Positions 25,435-39,400 of a DNA stretch of 64,000 nt are shown here, in pieces. Below the pieces are notes generated by a model that searched no databases, was not told the DNA's origin, and saw nothing but the letters and a program-made list of their open reading frames with translations. How positions within the stretch are numbered: position 1 is the stretch's first letter; the number at the start of each line of letters is the position of its first letter. A program made the translations under genes and the position numbers. This DNA is from Coriaria nepalensis (Eukaryota > Streptophyta > Magnoliopsida > Cucurbitales > Coriariaceae): the NCBI GenBank assembly GCA_027186245.1, contig CP114482.1, positions 25,191,209-25,255,208 of the forward strand, read 5' to 3'.

Positions 25435-28405
25435 ATGCATAGTTGCCATCAACAGATCAATTGCAAGTTATGCACGAAAGTCGCGTTTTAAATGCAAAAA
25501 GAGAATTGGTTCGAAGTGCCTTCAAACAATTTAATGATTGAAAAGACTGAGTGATATGCTTTTTAATGCTAAAATAATGCATTGTTGTCTTCAATAGATT
25601 AATTACAAGTTATGTAAGAAACTAATATTTGAATGGCGAAAATAGAATTCGTTCGAACTAATTTAGAATGATTTAATGACTAGAAGAGACTCAGTGACAT
25701 GAATTTAAGGCTAAATAAATGCATTGTTGCCTTCAATCGATCAACTGCAAGTTATGCACGAAAGTCATGTTTAATTCCCGAATTTCATACGAAGTGATTT
25801 AGAATGATTTACTGACTAAAAGAGACGCAAAAATATGACTTGAACGCTAAAAAATGCATAGTTGCCATCAACAGATCAATTGCAAGTTATGCACAAAAGT
25901 CGCGTTTTAAATGCAAAAGGAGAATTGGTTCGAAGTGCCTTCAAACAATTTAATGATTGAAAAGACTGAGTGATATGCTTTTTAATGCAAAAATAATGCA
26001 TTGTTGTCTTCAATAGATTAATTACAAGTTATGTAAGAAAATAACGATTGAAGGGCGAAAATAGAATTCGTTCGAATTAATTTAGAATGATTTAATGACT
26101 AAAAGAGACTCAGTGACATGACTTTAAGGCTAAACAAATGCATTGTTGCCGATAATAGATCAACTGCAAGTTACGCACGAAAGTCATGTTTAAAGGCCGA
26201 ATTTCGTTCGAAGTGATTTAGAATGATTTACTTACTAAAAGAGACGCAAAAATATGACTTGAACGCTAAAAAATGCATAGTTGCCATCAACAGATCAATT
26301 GCAAGTTATGCACGAAAGTCGCGTTTTAAATGCAAAAAGAGAATTGGTTCGAAGTGCCTTCAAACAATTTAATGATTGAAAAGAGTGAGTGATATGCTTT
26401 TAATGCTAAAATTATGCATTGTTGTCTTCAATAGATTAATTACAAGTTATGTAAGAAAATAATATTTGAATGGCGAAAATAGAATTCGTTCGAACTAATT
26501 TAGAATGATTTAATGACTAGAAGAGACTCAGTGACATGAATTTAAGGCTAAACAAATGCATTGTTGCCTTCAATAGATCAACTGCAAGTTATGCACAAAA
26601 GTCATGTTTAATTGCCGAATTTCATACGAAGTGATTTAGAATGATTTACTGACTAAAAGAGACGCAAAAATATGACTTGAACGCTAAAAAATACATAGTT
26701 GCCATCAATAGATCAATTGCAAGTTATGCACGAAAGTCGCGTTTTAAATGCAAAAAGAGAATTGGTTCGAAGTGCCTTCAAACAATTTAATGATTGAAAA
26801 GACTGAGTGATATGCTTTTTAATGCTAAAATAATGCATTGTTGTCTTCAATAGATTAATTACAAGTTATGTAAGAAAATAACGATTGAAGGGCGAAAATA
26901 GAATTCGTTCGAATTAATTTAGAATGATTTAATGACTAAAAGAGACTCAGTGACATGACTTTAAGGCTAAACAAATACATTGTTGCCTTCAATAGATCAA
27001 CTGCAAGTTACGCACGAAAGTCATGTTTAAAGGCTGAATTTCGTTCGAAGTGATTTAGAATGATTTACTGACTAAAAGAGACGCAAAAATATGACTTGAA
27101 CGCTAAAAAATGCATATTGCAATCAATAGATCAATTGCAAGTTATGCACGAAAGTCGCGTTTTAAATGCAAAAAGAGAATTGGTTCGAAGTGCCTTCAAA
27201 CAATTTAATGATTGAAAAGATTGAGTGATATGCTTTTAATGCTAAAATAATGCACTGTTGTCTTCAATAGATTAATTACAAGTTATGTAAGAAAATAATG
27301 TTTGAAGGGCGAAAATAGAATTCGTTCGAATTAATTTAGAATGATTTAATCACTAAAAGAGACTTCGTGACACGACTTTAAGGCAAAACAAATGCATTGT
27401 TGCCTATAATAGATCAACTGCAAGTTACGCACGAAAGTCATGTTTAAAGATTGAATTTGGTTCGAAGTGATTTAGAATGATTTACTGACTAAAAGAGACG
27501 CAAAAATATGACTTGAACGCTAAAAAATACATAGTTGCCATCAATAGATCAATTGCAAGTTATGCACGAAAGTCGCATTTTAAATGCAAAAAGAGAATTG
27601 GTTCGAAGTGCCTTCAAACAATTTAATGATTGAAAAGACTGAGTGATATGCTTTTAATGCTAAAATAATGCATTGTTGTCTTCAATAGATTAATTACAAG
27701 TTATGTAAGAAAATAATGTTTGAAGGGCGAAAATAGAATTCGTTCGAAATAATTTAGAATGATTTAATGACTGGAAGAGACTCAGTGACATGACTTTAAG
27801 GCTAAATAAATGCATTGTTGCCTTCAATAGATCAACTGCAAGTTATCCACGAAAGTCATGTTTAATTGCCGAATTTCATACGAAGTGATTTAGAATGATT
27901 TATTGACTAAAAGAGATGCAAAAATATGACTTGAACGCCAAAAAATGCATAGTTGCCATCAATAGATCAATTGCAAGTTATGCACGAAAGTCGCGTTTTA
28001 AATGCAAAAAGAGAATTGGTTCGAAGTGCCTTCAAACAATTTAATGATTGAAAAGACTGAGTGATATGCTTTTTAATGCTAAAATAATGCACTGTTGTCT
28101 TCAATAGATTAATTACAAATTATGTAAGAAAATAATGTTTGAAGGGCGAAAATAGAATTCGTTCGAATTAATTTAGAATGATTTAATGACTAGAAGAGAC
28201 TCAGTGACATGACTTTAAGGCTAAACAAATGCATTGTTGCCTTCAATAGATCAACTGCAAGTTATGCACGAAAGTCATGTTTAATTGCCGAATTTCATAC
28301 GAAGTGATTTAGAATGATTTATTGACTAAAAGAGACGCAAAAATATGACTTGAACGCTAAAAAATACATAGTTGCCATCAATAGATCAATTGCAAGTTAT
28401 GCACG
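24575..28405. repeat. Zone III, copy 1: nine-trimer block
   Basis: A block that repeats with a step of 3765 bp, nine trimers plus three bases. Matched markers are GCACGGAAG (GAAG at 24641 and 28406), CAATTTAATTATTG, TAATAC (25156 and 28921), GATAAT (26151 and 29916) and AAGAGTGAG (26381 and 30146). The 3765 offset holds until about 26800. Beyond about 27186 the match to copy 2 resumes with an offset of 3347, eight trimers, because copy 2 lacks one trimer. Confidence 0.85.
26768..27185. repeat. Trimer present in zone III copy 1 but missing from copy 2
   Basis: This 418-bp unit explains the change of offset from 3765 to 3347 between the two zone III copies. In copy 2 the junction is at about 30533, where the unit matching up to 26767 runs straight into the unit matching from 27186 (GAAAAGATTGAGTG and GCACTG, then AAGAT(C/T)GAATTTGG). 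An equal-length loss of exactly one trimer is the expected product of unequal exchange in register. Gain of this unit in copy 1 is equally possible. Confidence 0.75.
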
Positions 28406-31400
28406 GAAGTCGCGTTTTAAATGCAAAAAGAGAATTGGTTCGAAGTGCCTTCAAACAATTTAATTATTGAAAAGACTGAGTGATATGCTTTTAATGCTAA
28501 AATAATGCATTGTTGTCTTCAATAGATTAATTACAAGTTATGTAAGAAAATAATGTTTGAAGGGCGAAAATAGAATTCGTTCGAATTAATTTAGATTGAT
28601 TTAATCACTAAAAGAGACTCCGTGACACGACTTTAAGGCTAAACAAATGCATTGTTGCCTATAATAGATCAACTACAAGTTACGCACGAAAGTCATGTTG
28701 AAAGGCCGAATTTCGTTCGAAGTGATTTAGAATGATTTACTGACTGAAAGAGACGTAAAAATATGACTTGAACGCTAAAAAATGCATAGTTGCCATCAAC
28801 AGATCAATTGCAAGTTATGCACAAAAGTCGCGTTTTAAATGCAAAAAGAGAATTGGTTCGAAGTGCCTTCAAACAATTTAATGATTGAAAAGACTGAGTG
28901 ATATGCTTTTAATGCTAAAGTAATACACTGTTGCCTTCAATAGATTAATTACAAGTTATGTAAGAAAATAACGATTGAACGGCGATAATAGAATTCGTTC
29001 GAATTAATTTAGAATGATTTAATGACTAAAAGAGACTCAGTGACATGACTTTAAAGCTAAACAAATGCATTGTTGCCTATAATAGATCAACTGCAAGTTT
29101 CGCATGAAAGTCATGTTTAAAGGCCGAATTTCGTTCGAAATGATTTAAAATGATTTACTGACTAAAAGAGATGCAAAAATATGACTTGAACGCTAAAAAA
29201 TGCATAGTTGCCATCAACAGATCAATTGCAAGTTATGCACGAAAGTCGCGTTTTAAATGCAAAAAGAGAATTGGTTCGAAGTGCCTTCAAACAATTTAAT
29301 GATTGAAAAGACTGAGTGATATGCTTTTTAATGCTAAAATAATGCATTGTTGTCTTTAATAGATTAATTACAAGTTATGTAAGAAACTAATATTTGAATG
29401 GCGAAAATAGAATTCGTTCGAACTAATTTAGAATGATTTAATGACTAGAAGAGACTCAGTGACATGAATTTAAGGCTAAATAAATGCATTGTTGCCTTCA
29501 ATCGATCAACTGCAAGTTATGCACGAAAGTCATGTTTAATTCCCGAATTTCATACGAAGTGATTTAGAATGATTTACTGACTAAAAGAGACGCAAAAATA
29601 TGACTTGAACGCTAAAAAATGCATAGTTGCCATCAACAGATCAATTGCAAGTTATGCACAAAAGTCGCGTTTTAAATGCAAAAGGAGAATTGGTTCGAAG
29701 TGCCTTCAAACAATTTAATGATTGAAAAGACTGAGTGATATGCTTTTTAATGCAAAAATAATGCATTGTTGTCTTCAATAGATTAATTACAAGTTATGTA
29801 AGAAAATAACGATTGAAGGGCGAAAATAGAATTCGTTCGAATTAATTTAGAATGATTTAATCACTAAAAGAGACTCAGTGACATGACTTTAAGGCTAAAC
29901 AAATGCATTGTTGCCGATAATAGATCAACTGCAAGTTACGCACGAAAGTCATGTTTAAAGGCCGAATTTCGTTCGAAGTGATTTAGAATGATTTACTTAC
30001 TAAAAGAGACGCAAAAATATGACTTGAACGCTAAAAAATGCATAGTTGCCATCAACAGATCAATTGCAAGTTATGCACGAAAGTCGCGTTTTAAATGCAA
30101 AAAGAGAATTGGTTCGAAGTGCCTTCAAACAATTTAATGATTGAAAAGAGTGAGTGATATGCTTTTAATGCTAAAATTATGCATTGTTGTCTTCAATAGA
30201 TTAATTACAAGTTATGTAAGAAAATAATATTTGAATGGCGAAAATAGAATTCGTTCGAACTAATTTAGAATGATTTAATGACTAGAAGAGACTCAGTGAC
30301 ATGAATTTAAGGCTAAACAAATGCATTGTTGCCTTCAATAGATCAACTGCAAGTTATGCACAAAAGTCATGTTTAATTGCCGAATTTCATACGAAGTGAT
30401 TTAGAATGATTTACTGACTAAAAGAGACGCAAAAATATGACTTGAACGCTAAAAAATACATAGTTGCCATCAATAGATCAATTGCAAGTTATGCACGAAA
30501 GTCGCGTTTTAAATGCAAAAAGAGAATTGGTTCGAAGTGCCTTCAAACAATTTAATGATTGAAAAGATTGAGTGATATGCTTTTAATGCTAAAATAATGC
30601 ACTGTTGTCTTCAATAGATTAATTACAAGTTATGTAAGAAAATAATGTTTGAAGGGCGAAAATAGAATTCGTTCGAATTAATTTAGAATGATTTAATCAC
30701 TAAAAGAGACTTCGTGACACGACTTTAAGGCAAAACAAATGCATTGTTGCCTATAATAGATCAACTGCAAGTTACGCACGAAAGTCATGTTTAAAGATCG
30801 AATTTGGTTCGAAGTGATTTAGAATGATTTACTGACTAAAAGAGACGAAAAAATATGACTTGAACGCTAAAAAATGCATAGTTGCCATCAATAGATCAAT
30901 TGCAAGTTATGCACGAAAGTCGCATTTTAAATGCAAAAAGAGAATTGGTTCGAAGTGCCTTCAAACAATTTAATGATTGAAAAGACTGAGTGATATGCTT
31001 TTAATGCTAAAATAATGCATTGTTGTCTTCAATAGATTAATTACAAGTTATGTAAGAAAATAATGTTTGAAGGGCGAAAATAGAATTCGTTCGAAATAAT
31101 TTAGAATGATTTAATGACTGGAAGAGACTCAGTGACATGACTTTAAGGCTAAATAAATGCATTGTTGCCTTCAATAGATCAACTGCAAGTTATCCACGAA
31201 AGTCATGTTTAATTGCCGAATTTCATACGAAGTGATTTAGAATGATTTATTGACTAAAAGAGACGCAAAAATATGACTTGAACGCCAAAAAATGCATAGT
31301 TGCCATCAATAGATCAATTGCAAGTTATGCACGAAAGTCGCGTTTTAAATGCAAAAAGAGAATTGGTTCGAAGTGCCTTCAAACAATTTAATGATTGAAA

Positions 31401-31752
31401 AGACTGAGTGATATGCTTTTTAATGCTAAAATAATGCATTGTTGTCTTCAATAGATTAATTACAAGTTATGTAAGAAAATAATGTTTGAAGGGCAAAAAT
31501 AGAATTCGTTCGAATTAATTTAGAATGATTTAAAGATTAAAAGAGACTCAGTGACATGACTTTAAGGCTAAACAAATGCATTGTTGCCTTCAATAGATCA
31601 ACTGCAAGTTATGCACGAAAGTCATGTTTAATTGCCGAATTTCATACGAAGTGATTTAGAATGATTTATTGACTAAAAGAGACGCAAAAATATGACTTGA
31701 ACGCTAAAAAATACATAGTTGCCATCAATAGATCAATTGCAAGTTATGCACG
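28406..31752. repeat. Zone III, copy 2: eight-trimer block
   Basis: Partner of the nine-trimer block, one trimer shorter (3347 bp). Right-hand markers shared with copy 1 at offset 3347 are GAAAAGATTGAG (27214 and 30561), GACTTCGTGACACG, the TTATCCACG form near 27843 and 31190, and the CGCCAAAAAATGC form near 27937 and 31284. At 31753 the GCACGGAAG marker opens a third copy that runs only about 330 bp before switching to other variants near 32080. Confidence 0.85.
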
Positions 31753-33880
31753 GAAGTCGCGTTTTAAATGCAAAAAGAGAATTGGTTCGAAGTGCCTTCA
31801 AACAATTTAATTATTGAAAAGACTGAGTGATATGCTTTTAATGCTAAAATAATGCATTGTTGTCTTCAATAGATTAATTACAAGTTATGTAAGAAAATAA
31901 TGTTTGAAGGGCGAAAATAGAATTCGTTCGAATTAATTTAGATTGATTTAATCACTAAAAGAGACTCCGTGACACGACTTTAAGGCTAAACAAATGCATT
32001 GTTGCCTATAATAGATCAACTACAAGTTACGCACGAAAGTCATGTTGAAAGGCCGAATTTCGTTCGAAGTGATTTAGAATGATTTACTTACTAAAAGAGA
32101 CGCAAAAATATGACTTGAACGCTAAAAAATGCATAGTTGCCATCAGCAGATCAATTGCAAGTTATGCACGAAAGTCGCGTTTTAAATGCAAAAAGAGAAT
32201 TGGTTCGAAGTGCCTCCAAACAATTTAATGATTGAAAAGAGTGAGTGATATGCTTTTAATGCTAAAATTATGCATTGTTGTCTTCAATAGATTAATTACA
32301 AGTTATGTAAGAAAATAATATTTGAATGGCGAAAATAGAATTCGTTCGAACTAATTTAGAATGATTTAATGACTAGAAGAGACTCAGTGACATGAATTTA
32401 AGGCTAAACAAATGCATTGTTGCCTTCAATAGATCAACTGCAAGTTATGCACGAAAGTCATGTTTAATTGCCGAATTTCATACGAAGTGATTTAGAATGA
32501 TTTACTGACTAAAAGAGACGCAAAAATATGACTTGAACGCTAAAAAATACATAGTTGCCATCAATAGATCAATTGCAAGTTATGCACGAAAGTCGCGTTT
32601 TAAATGCAAAAAGAGAATTGGTTCGAAGTGCCTTCAAACAATTTAATGATTGAAAAGACTGAGTGATATGCTTTTTAATGCTAAAATAATGCATTGTTGT
32701 CTTCAATAGATTAATTACAAGTTATGTAAGAAAATAATGTTTGAAGGGCGAAAATAGAATTCTTCGAATTAATTTAGAATGATTTAATGACTAGAAGAGA
32801 CTTAGTGACATGACTTTAAGGCTAAATAAATGCATTGTTTTGCCTATAATAGATCGACTGCAACTTATGCACGAAAGTCATGTTTAAATGCCGAATTTCA
32901 TACGAAGTGATTTAGAATTATTTACTGACTAAAAGAGACGCAAAAATATGACTTTAACGCTAAAAAAATGCATAGTTGCCATCAATAGATCAATTGCAAA
33001 TTATGCATGAAAGTCACGTTCTAAATCCAAAAATAGAATTGGTTCGAAGTGCCTTCAAACAATTTAATGATTGAAAAGACTGAGTGATATGCTTTTAATG
33101 CTAAAATAATGCATTGTTGTCTTCAATAGATTAATTACAAGTTATGTAAGAAAATAATATTTGAATGGCGAAAATAGAATTCGTTCGAACTAATTTAGAA
33201 TGATTTATTGACTAGAAGAGACTCAGTGACATGAATTTAAGGCTAAACAAATGCATTGTTGCCTTCAATAGATCAACTGCAAGTTATGCACGAAAGTCAA
33301 GTTTAATTGCCGAATTTCATACGAAGTGATTTAGAATGATTTACTGACTAAAAGAGACGCAAAAATATGACTTGAACGCTAAAAAATACATAGTTGCCAT
33401 CAATAGATCAATTGCAAGTTATGCACGAAAGTCGCGTTTTAAATGCAAAAAGAGAATTGGTTCGAAGTGCCTTCAAACAATTTAATGATTGAAAAGACTG
33501 AGTGATATGCTTTTTAATGCTAAAATAATGCATTGTTGTCTTCAATAGATTAATTACAAGTTATGTAAGAAAATAATGTTTGAAGGGCGAAAATAGAATT
33601 CTTCGAATTAATTTAGAATGATTTAATGACTAGAAGAGACTTAGTGACATGACTTTAAGGCTAAACAAATGCATTGTTGCCTATAATAGATCAACTGCAA
33701 GTTACGCACGAAAGTCATGTTTAAAGATCGAATTTCGTTCGAAGTGATTTTGAATGATTTACTGACTAAAAGAGACGCAAAAATATGACTTTAAGGCTAA
33801 AAAATGCATAGTTGCCATCAATAGATCAATTGCAAGTTATGCACGAAAGTCGCGTTTGAAATGCAAAAAGAGAATTGGTT

Positions 33881-34434
33881 CGAAGTGCCTTCAAACAATT
33901 TAATGATTGAAAAGACTGAGTGATATGCTTTTTAATGCTAAAATAATGCATTGTTGTCTTCAATAGATTAATTACAAGTTATGTAAGAAAATAATGTTTG
34001 ATGGGCGAAAATAGAATTCGTTCGAAATAATTTAGAATGATTTAATGACTCGAAGAGACTCAGTGACATGACTTTAAGGCTAAATAAATGCATTGTTGCC
34101 TTCAATAGATCAACTGCAAGTTATGCACGAAAGTCATGTTTAATTGCCGAATTTCATACGAAGTGATTTAGAATGATTTATTGACTAAAAGAGACGCAAA
34201 AATATGACTTGCACGCCAAAAAATGCATAGTTGCCGTCAATAGATCAACTGCAAGTTACGCACGAAAGTCATGTTTAAAAATCGAATTTCGTTCGAAGTG
34301 ATTTAGAATGATTTACTGACTAAAAGAGACGCAAAAATATGACTTGAACGCTAAAAAATGCATAGTTGCCATCAATAGATCAATTGCAAGTTATGCACGA
34401 AAGTCGCATTTTAAATGCAAAAAGAGAATTGGTT
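33881..34434. repeat. Four-monomer unit (554 bp), the only register break
   Basis: The distance between successive A starts here is 554 bp instead of 418. The order is A (33881-34022), B (34023-34158), an extra chimeric monomer (34159-34293) and C (34294-34434). Unit starts before this point sit about 22 bp beyond the expected 418-bp grid, and after it about 158 bp beyond. The shift is still present at 63698, so no later event restores the register. Confidence 0.88.
34159..34293. repeat. Chimeric C-to-B monomer
   Basis: The monomer begins as C (ACGAAGTGATTTAG, then GAGACGCAAAAATATGACTTG). After the ATGCATAGTTGCC segment at about 34222-34234 it continues as B (TCAATAGATCAACTGCAAG, TTACGCACGAAAGTCATG, then AAATCGAATTTCGTT). 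A normal C follows it. The switch lies within or just before the core that B and C share, as expected for an unequal exchange between non-equivalent monomers of two trimers. The B part resembles the AAGATCGAATTTCG form common from 33.7 to 51 kb. Confidence 0.85.
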
Positions 34435-36139
34435 CGAAGTGCCTTCAAACAATTTAATGATTGAAAAGACTAAGTGATATGCTTTTAATGCTAAAATAAT
34501 GCATTGTTGTCTTCAATAGATTAATTACAAGTTATGTAAGAAAATAATGTTTGAAGGGCGAAAATAGAATTCGTTCGAATTAATTTAGAATGCTTTAATG
34601 ACTAAAAGAGACTCAATGACATGACTTTAAGGCTAAACAAATACATTGTTGCCTTCAATAGATCAATTGCAAGTTACGCACGAAAGTCATGTTTAAAGGC
34701 TGAATTTCGTTCGAAGTGATTTAGAATGATTTACGGACTAAAAGAGACGCAAAAATATGACTTGAACGCTAAAAAATGCATATTGCCATCAATAGATCAA
34801 TTGCAAGTTATGCACGAAAGTCGCGTTTTAAATGCAAAAAGAGAATTGGTTCGAAGTTCCTTCAAACAATTAAATGATTGAAAAGACTGAGTGATATGCT
34901 TTTAATGCTAAAATAATGCACTGTTGTCTTCAATAGATTGATTACAAGTTATGTAAGAAAATAATGTTTGAAGGGCGAAAATAGAATTCGTTCGAAATAA
35001 TTTAGAATGATTTAATGACTAGAAGAGACTCAGTGACATGACTTTAAGGCTAAACAAATGCATTGTTGCCTTCAATAGATCAACTGCAAGTTACGAACGA
35101 AAGTCATGTTTAAAGGCCGAATTTCGTTCGAAGTGATTTAGAATGATTTACTGACTAAAAGAGACGCAAAAATATGACTTGAACGCCAAAAAATGCATAG
35201 TTGCCATCAATAGATAATTGCAAGTTATGCACGAAAGTCGCGTTTTAAATGCAAAAAGAGAATTGGTTCGAAGTGCCTTCAAACAATTTAATGATTGAAA
35301 AGAGTGAGTGATATGCTTTTTAATGCTAAAATAATGCATTGTTGTCTTCAATAGATTAATTACAAGTTATGTAAGAAAATAATGTTTGAAGGGCGAAAAT
35401 AGAATTCTTCGAATTAATTTAGAATGATTTAATGACTAGAAGAGACTTAGTGACATGACTTTAAGGCTAAATAAATGCATTGTTGCCTATAATAGATCGA
35501 CTGCAAGTTATGCACGAAAGTCATGTTTAAATGGCGAATTTCATACGAAGTGATTTAGAATAATTTACTGACTAAAAGAGACGCAAAAATATGACTTTAA
35601 CGCTAAAAAAATGCATAGTTGCCATCAACAGATCAATTGCAAGTTATGCACGAAAGTCGCGTTCTAAATGCAAAAAGAGAATTGGTTCGAAGGGCCTTCA
35701 AACAATTTAATGATTGAAAAGACTGAGTGATATGCTTTTAATGCTAAAATTATGCATTGTTGTCTTCAATAGATTAATTACAAGTTATGTAAGAAAATAA
35801 TATTTGAATGGCGAAAATAGAATTCGTTCGAACTAATTTAGAATGATTTAATGACTAGAAGAGACTCAGTGACATGAATTTAAGGCTAAACAAATGCATT
35901 GTTGCCTTCAATAGATCAACTGCAAGTTACGCACGAAAGTCATGTTTAAAGGCTGAATTTCGTTCGAGGTGATTTAGAATGATTTACGGACTAAAAGAGA
36001 CGCAAAAATATGACTTGAACGCTAAAAAATGCATATTGCAATCAATAGATCAATTGCAAGTTATGCACGAAAGTCGCGTTTTAAATGCAAAAAGAGAATT
36101 GGTTCGAAGTGCCTTCAAACAATTTAATGATTGAAAAGA

Positions 36140-39100
36140 CTGAGTGTTATGCTTTTTAATGCTAAAATAATGCATTGTTGTCTTCAATAGATTAATTACG
36201 AGTTATGTAAGAAAATAATGTTTGAAGGGCGAAAATAGAATTCGTTCGAATTAATTTAGAATGATTTAATCACTAAAAGAGACTCCGTGACACGACTTTA
36301 AGCCTAAACAAATGCATTGTTGCCTATAATAGATCAACTGCAAGTTACGCACGAAAGTCATGTTTAAAGATCGAATTTCGTTCGAAGTGATTTAGAATGA
36401 TTTACTGACTAAAAGAGACGCAAAAATATGACTTGAACGCTAAAAAATGCATAGTTGCCATCAATAGATCAATTGCAAGTTATGCACGAAAGTCGCGTTT
36501 TAAATGCAAAAAGAGAATTGGTTCGAAGTGCCTTCAAACAATTTAATGATTGAAAAGACTGAGTGATATGGTTTTAATGCTAAAATAATGCATTGTTGTC
36601 TTCAATAGATTAATTACAAGTTATGAAAGAAAATAATGTTTGAAGGGCGAAAATAGAATTCGTTCGAATTAATTTAGAATGCTTTAATGACTAAAAGAGA
36701 CACAATGACATGACTTTAAGGCTAAACAAATACATTGTTGCCTTCAATAGATCAACTGCAAGTTACGCACGAAAGTCATGTTTAAAGGCTGAATTTCGTT
36801 CGAAGTGATTTAGAATGATTTACGGACTAAAAGAGACGCAAAAATATGACTTGAACGCTAAAAAATGCATATTGCCATCAATAGATCAATTGCAAGTTAT
36901 GCACGAAAGTCGCGTTTTAAATGCAAAAAGAGAATTGGTTCGAAGTTCCTTCCAACAATTAAATGATTGAAAAGACTGAGTGATATGCTTTTAATGCTAA
37001 AATAATGCACTGTGGTCTTCAATAGATTAATTACAAGTTATGTCAGAAAATAATGTTTGAAGGGCGAAAATAGAATTCGTTCGAATTAATTTAGAATGAT
37101 TTAATGACTAGAAGTGACTCAGTGACATGACTTTAAGGCTAAACAAATGCATTGTTGCCTATAATAGATCAACTGCAAGTTACGCACGAAAGTCATGTTA
37201 AAAGATCGAATTTCGTTCGAAGTGATTTTGAATGATTTACTGACTAAAAGAGCCGCAAAAATATGACTTTAAGGCTAAAAAATGCATAGTTGCCATCAAT
37301 AGATCAATTGCAAGTTATCCACGAAAGTCGGGTTTTAAATGCAAAAAGAGAATTGGTTCGAAGTGCCTTCAAAAAATTTAATGATTGAAAAGACTGAGTG
37401 ATATGCTTTTTAATGCTAAAATAATGCATTGTTGTCTTCAATAGATTAATTACGAGTTATGTAAGAAAATAATGTTTGAAGGGCGAAAATAGAATTCGTT
37501 CGAATTAATTTAGAATGATTTAATCACTAAAAGAGACTCCGTGACACGACTTTAAGGCTAAACAAATGCATTGTTGCCTATAATAGATCAACGGCAAGTT
37601 ACGCACGAAAGTCATGTTCAAAGATCGAATTTCGTTCGAAGTGATTTAGAATGATTTACTGACTAAAAGAGACGCAAAAATATGACTTGAACGCTAAAAA
37701 ATGCATAGTTGCCATCAATAGATCAATTGCAAGTTATGCACGAAAGTCGCGTTTTAAATGCAAAAAGAGAATTGGTTCGAAGTGCCTTCAAACAATTTAA
37801 TGATTGAAAAGACTGAGTGATATGCTTTTAATGCTAAAATAATGCATTGTTGTCTTCAATAGATTAATTACAAGTTATGTAAGAAAATAATGTTTGAAGG
37901 GCGAAAATAGAATTCGTTCGAATTAATTTAGAATGCTTTAATGACTAAAAGAGACACAATGACATGACTTTAAGGCTAAACAAATACATTGTTGCCTTCA
38001 ATAGATCAACTGCAAGTTACGCACGAAAGTCATGTTTAAAGGCTGAATTTCGTTCGAAGTGATTTAGAATGATTTACGGACTAAAAGAGACGCAAAAATA
38101 TGACTTGAACGCTAAAAAATGCATATTGCCATCAATAGATCAATTGCAAGTTATGCACGAAAGTCGCGTTTTAAATGCAAAAAGAGAATTGGTTCGAAGT
38201 TCCTTCAAACAATTAAATGATTGAAAAGACTGAGTGATATGCTTTTAATGCTAAAATAATGCACTGTTGTCTTCAATAGATTAATTACAAGTTATGTCAG
38301 AAAATAATGTTTGAAGGGCGAAAATAGAATTCGTTCGAATTAATTTAGAATGATTTAATGACTAGAAGTGACTCAGTGACATGACTTTAAGGCTAAACAA
38401 ATGCATTGTTGCCTATAATAGATCAACTGCAAGTTACGCACGAAAGTCATGTTTAAAGATCGAATTTCGTTCGAAGTGATTTTGAATGATTTACTGACTA
38501 AAAGAGACGCAAAAATATGACTTTAAGGCTAAAAAATGCATAGTTGCCATCAATAGATCAATTGCAAGTTATCCACGAAAGTCGGGTTTTAAATGCAAAA
38601 AGAGAATTGGTTCGAAGTGCCTTCAAACAATTTAATGATTGAAAAGACTGAGTGATATGCTTTTTAATGCTAAAATAATGCATTGTTGTCTTCAATAGAT
38701 TAATTACAAGTTATGTAAGAAAATAATGTTTGAAGGGCGAAAATAGAATTCGTTCGAATTAATTTAGAATGATTTAATCACTAAAAGAGACTCCTGACAC
38801 GACTTTAAGGCTAAACAAATGCATTGTTGCCTATAATAGATCAACTGCAAGTTACGCACGAAAGTCATGTTTAAAGATCGAATTTCGTTCGAAGTGATTT
38901 AGAATGATTTACTGACTAAAAGAGACGCAAAAATATGACTTGAACGCTAAAAAATGCATAGTTGCCATCAATAGATCAATTGCAAGTTATGCACGAAAGT
39001 CGCGTTTTAAATGCAAAAAGAGAATTGGTTCGAAGTGCCTTCAAACAATTTAATGATTGAAAAGACTGAGTGATATGCTTTTAATGCTAAAATAATGCAT

Positions 39101-39400
39101 TGTTGTCTTCAATAGATTAATTACAAGTTATGTAAGAAAATAATGTTTGAAGGGCGAAAATAGAATTCGTTCGAATTAATTTAGAATGCTTTAATGACTA
39201 AAAGAGACACAATGACATGACTTTAAGGCTAAACAAATACATTGTTGCCTTCAATAGATCAACTGCAAGTTACGCACGAAAGTCATGTTTAAAGGCTGAA
39301 TTTCGTTCGAAGTGATTTAGAATGATTTACGGACTAAAAGAGACGCAAAAATATGACTTGAACGCTAAAAAATGCATATTGCCATCAATAGATCAATTGC
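36140..39400. repeat. Three-trimer sub-period of 1254 bp, about 2.6 copies
   Basis: Markers repeat every 1254 bp, exactly three trimers: TTACGAGTTATG at 36198 and 37452, GAATGCTTTAATG (GCTTTAAT at 36681, 37935 and, one base early, 39188), GACACAATGAC, the GCATATTGCC two-base loss, and GTCGGGTTTTAAATG near 37328 and 38581. The one-base shift in the third copy comes from a small deletion (GACTCCTGACACG near 38791, against GACTCCGTGACACG). This sub-period lies mostly inside the larger 7936-bp duplication and was copied along with it. Confidence 0.8.

Larger units (their letters stand above)
32080..36140. repeat. Zone IV: irregular trimers with small indels
   Basis: About ten units with the most small indels in the window. 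Three A/B junctions have lost one base (GAATTCTTCGAATT at about 32759, 33597 and 35404). There is a TTGTTTTGCC variant near 32837, an extra A in CTAAAAAAATGC near 32962 and 35605, and a missing C in AGATAATTGC near 35213. The stretch 32640-33000 matches about 35283-35643 at an offset of 2643 bp. That is not a multiple of 418: it is six trimers plus 135 bp, because the extra monomer described below lies between them. This supports the extra monomer independently. Confidence 0.8.

Noticed and set aside
35148..35351. A 67-codon open frame on the minus strand
   Set aside because: It lies wholly inside satellite units, starts at a TTG, and has no homology or ribosome-site support I can see. It is open only because a one-base loss (AGATAATTGC for AGATCAATTGC, near 35213) shifts the frame past stops present in the other units. 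No other unit keeps it open.
32760..36140. A non-satellite insertion in the irregular zone
   Set aside because: The odd spacing is fully explained by one-base indels and the extra chimeric monomer. Every base there aligns to A, B or C.
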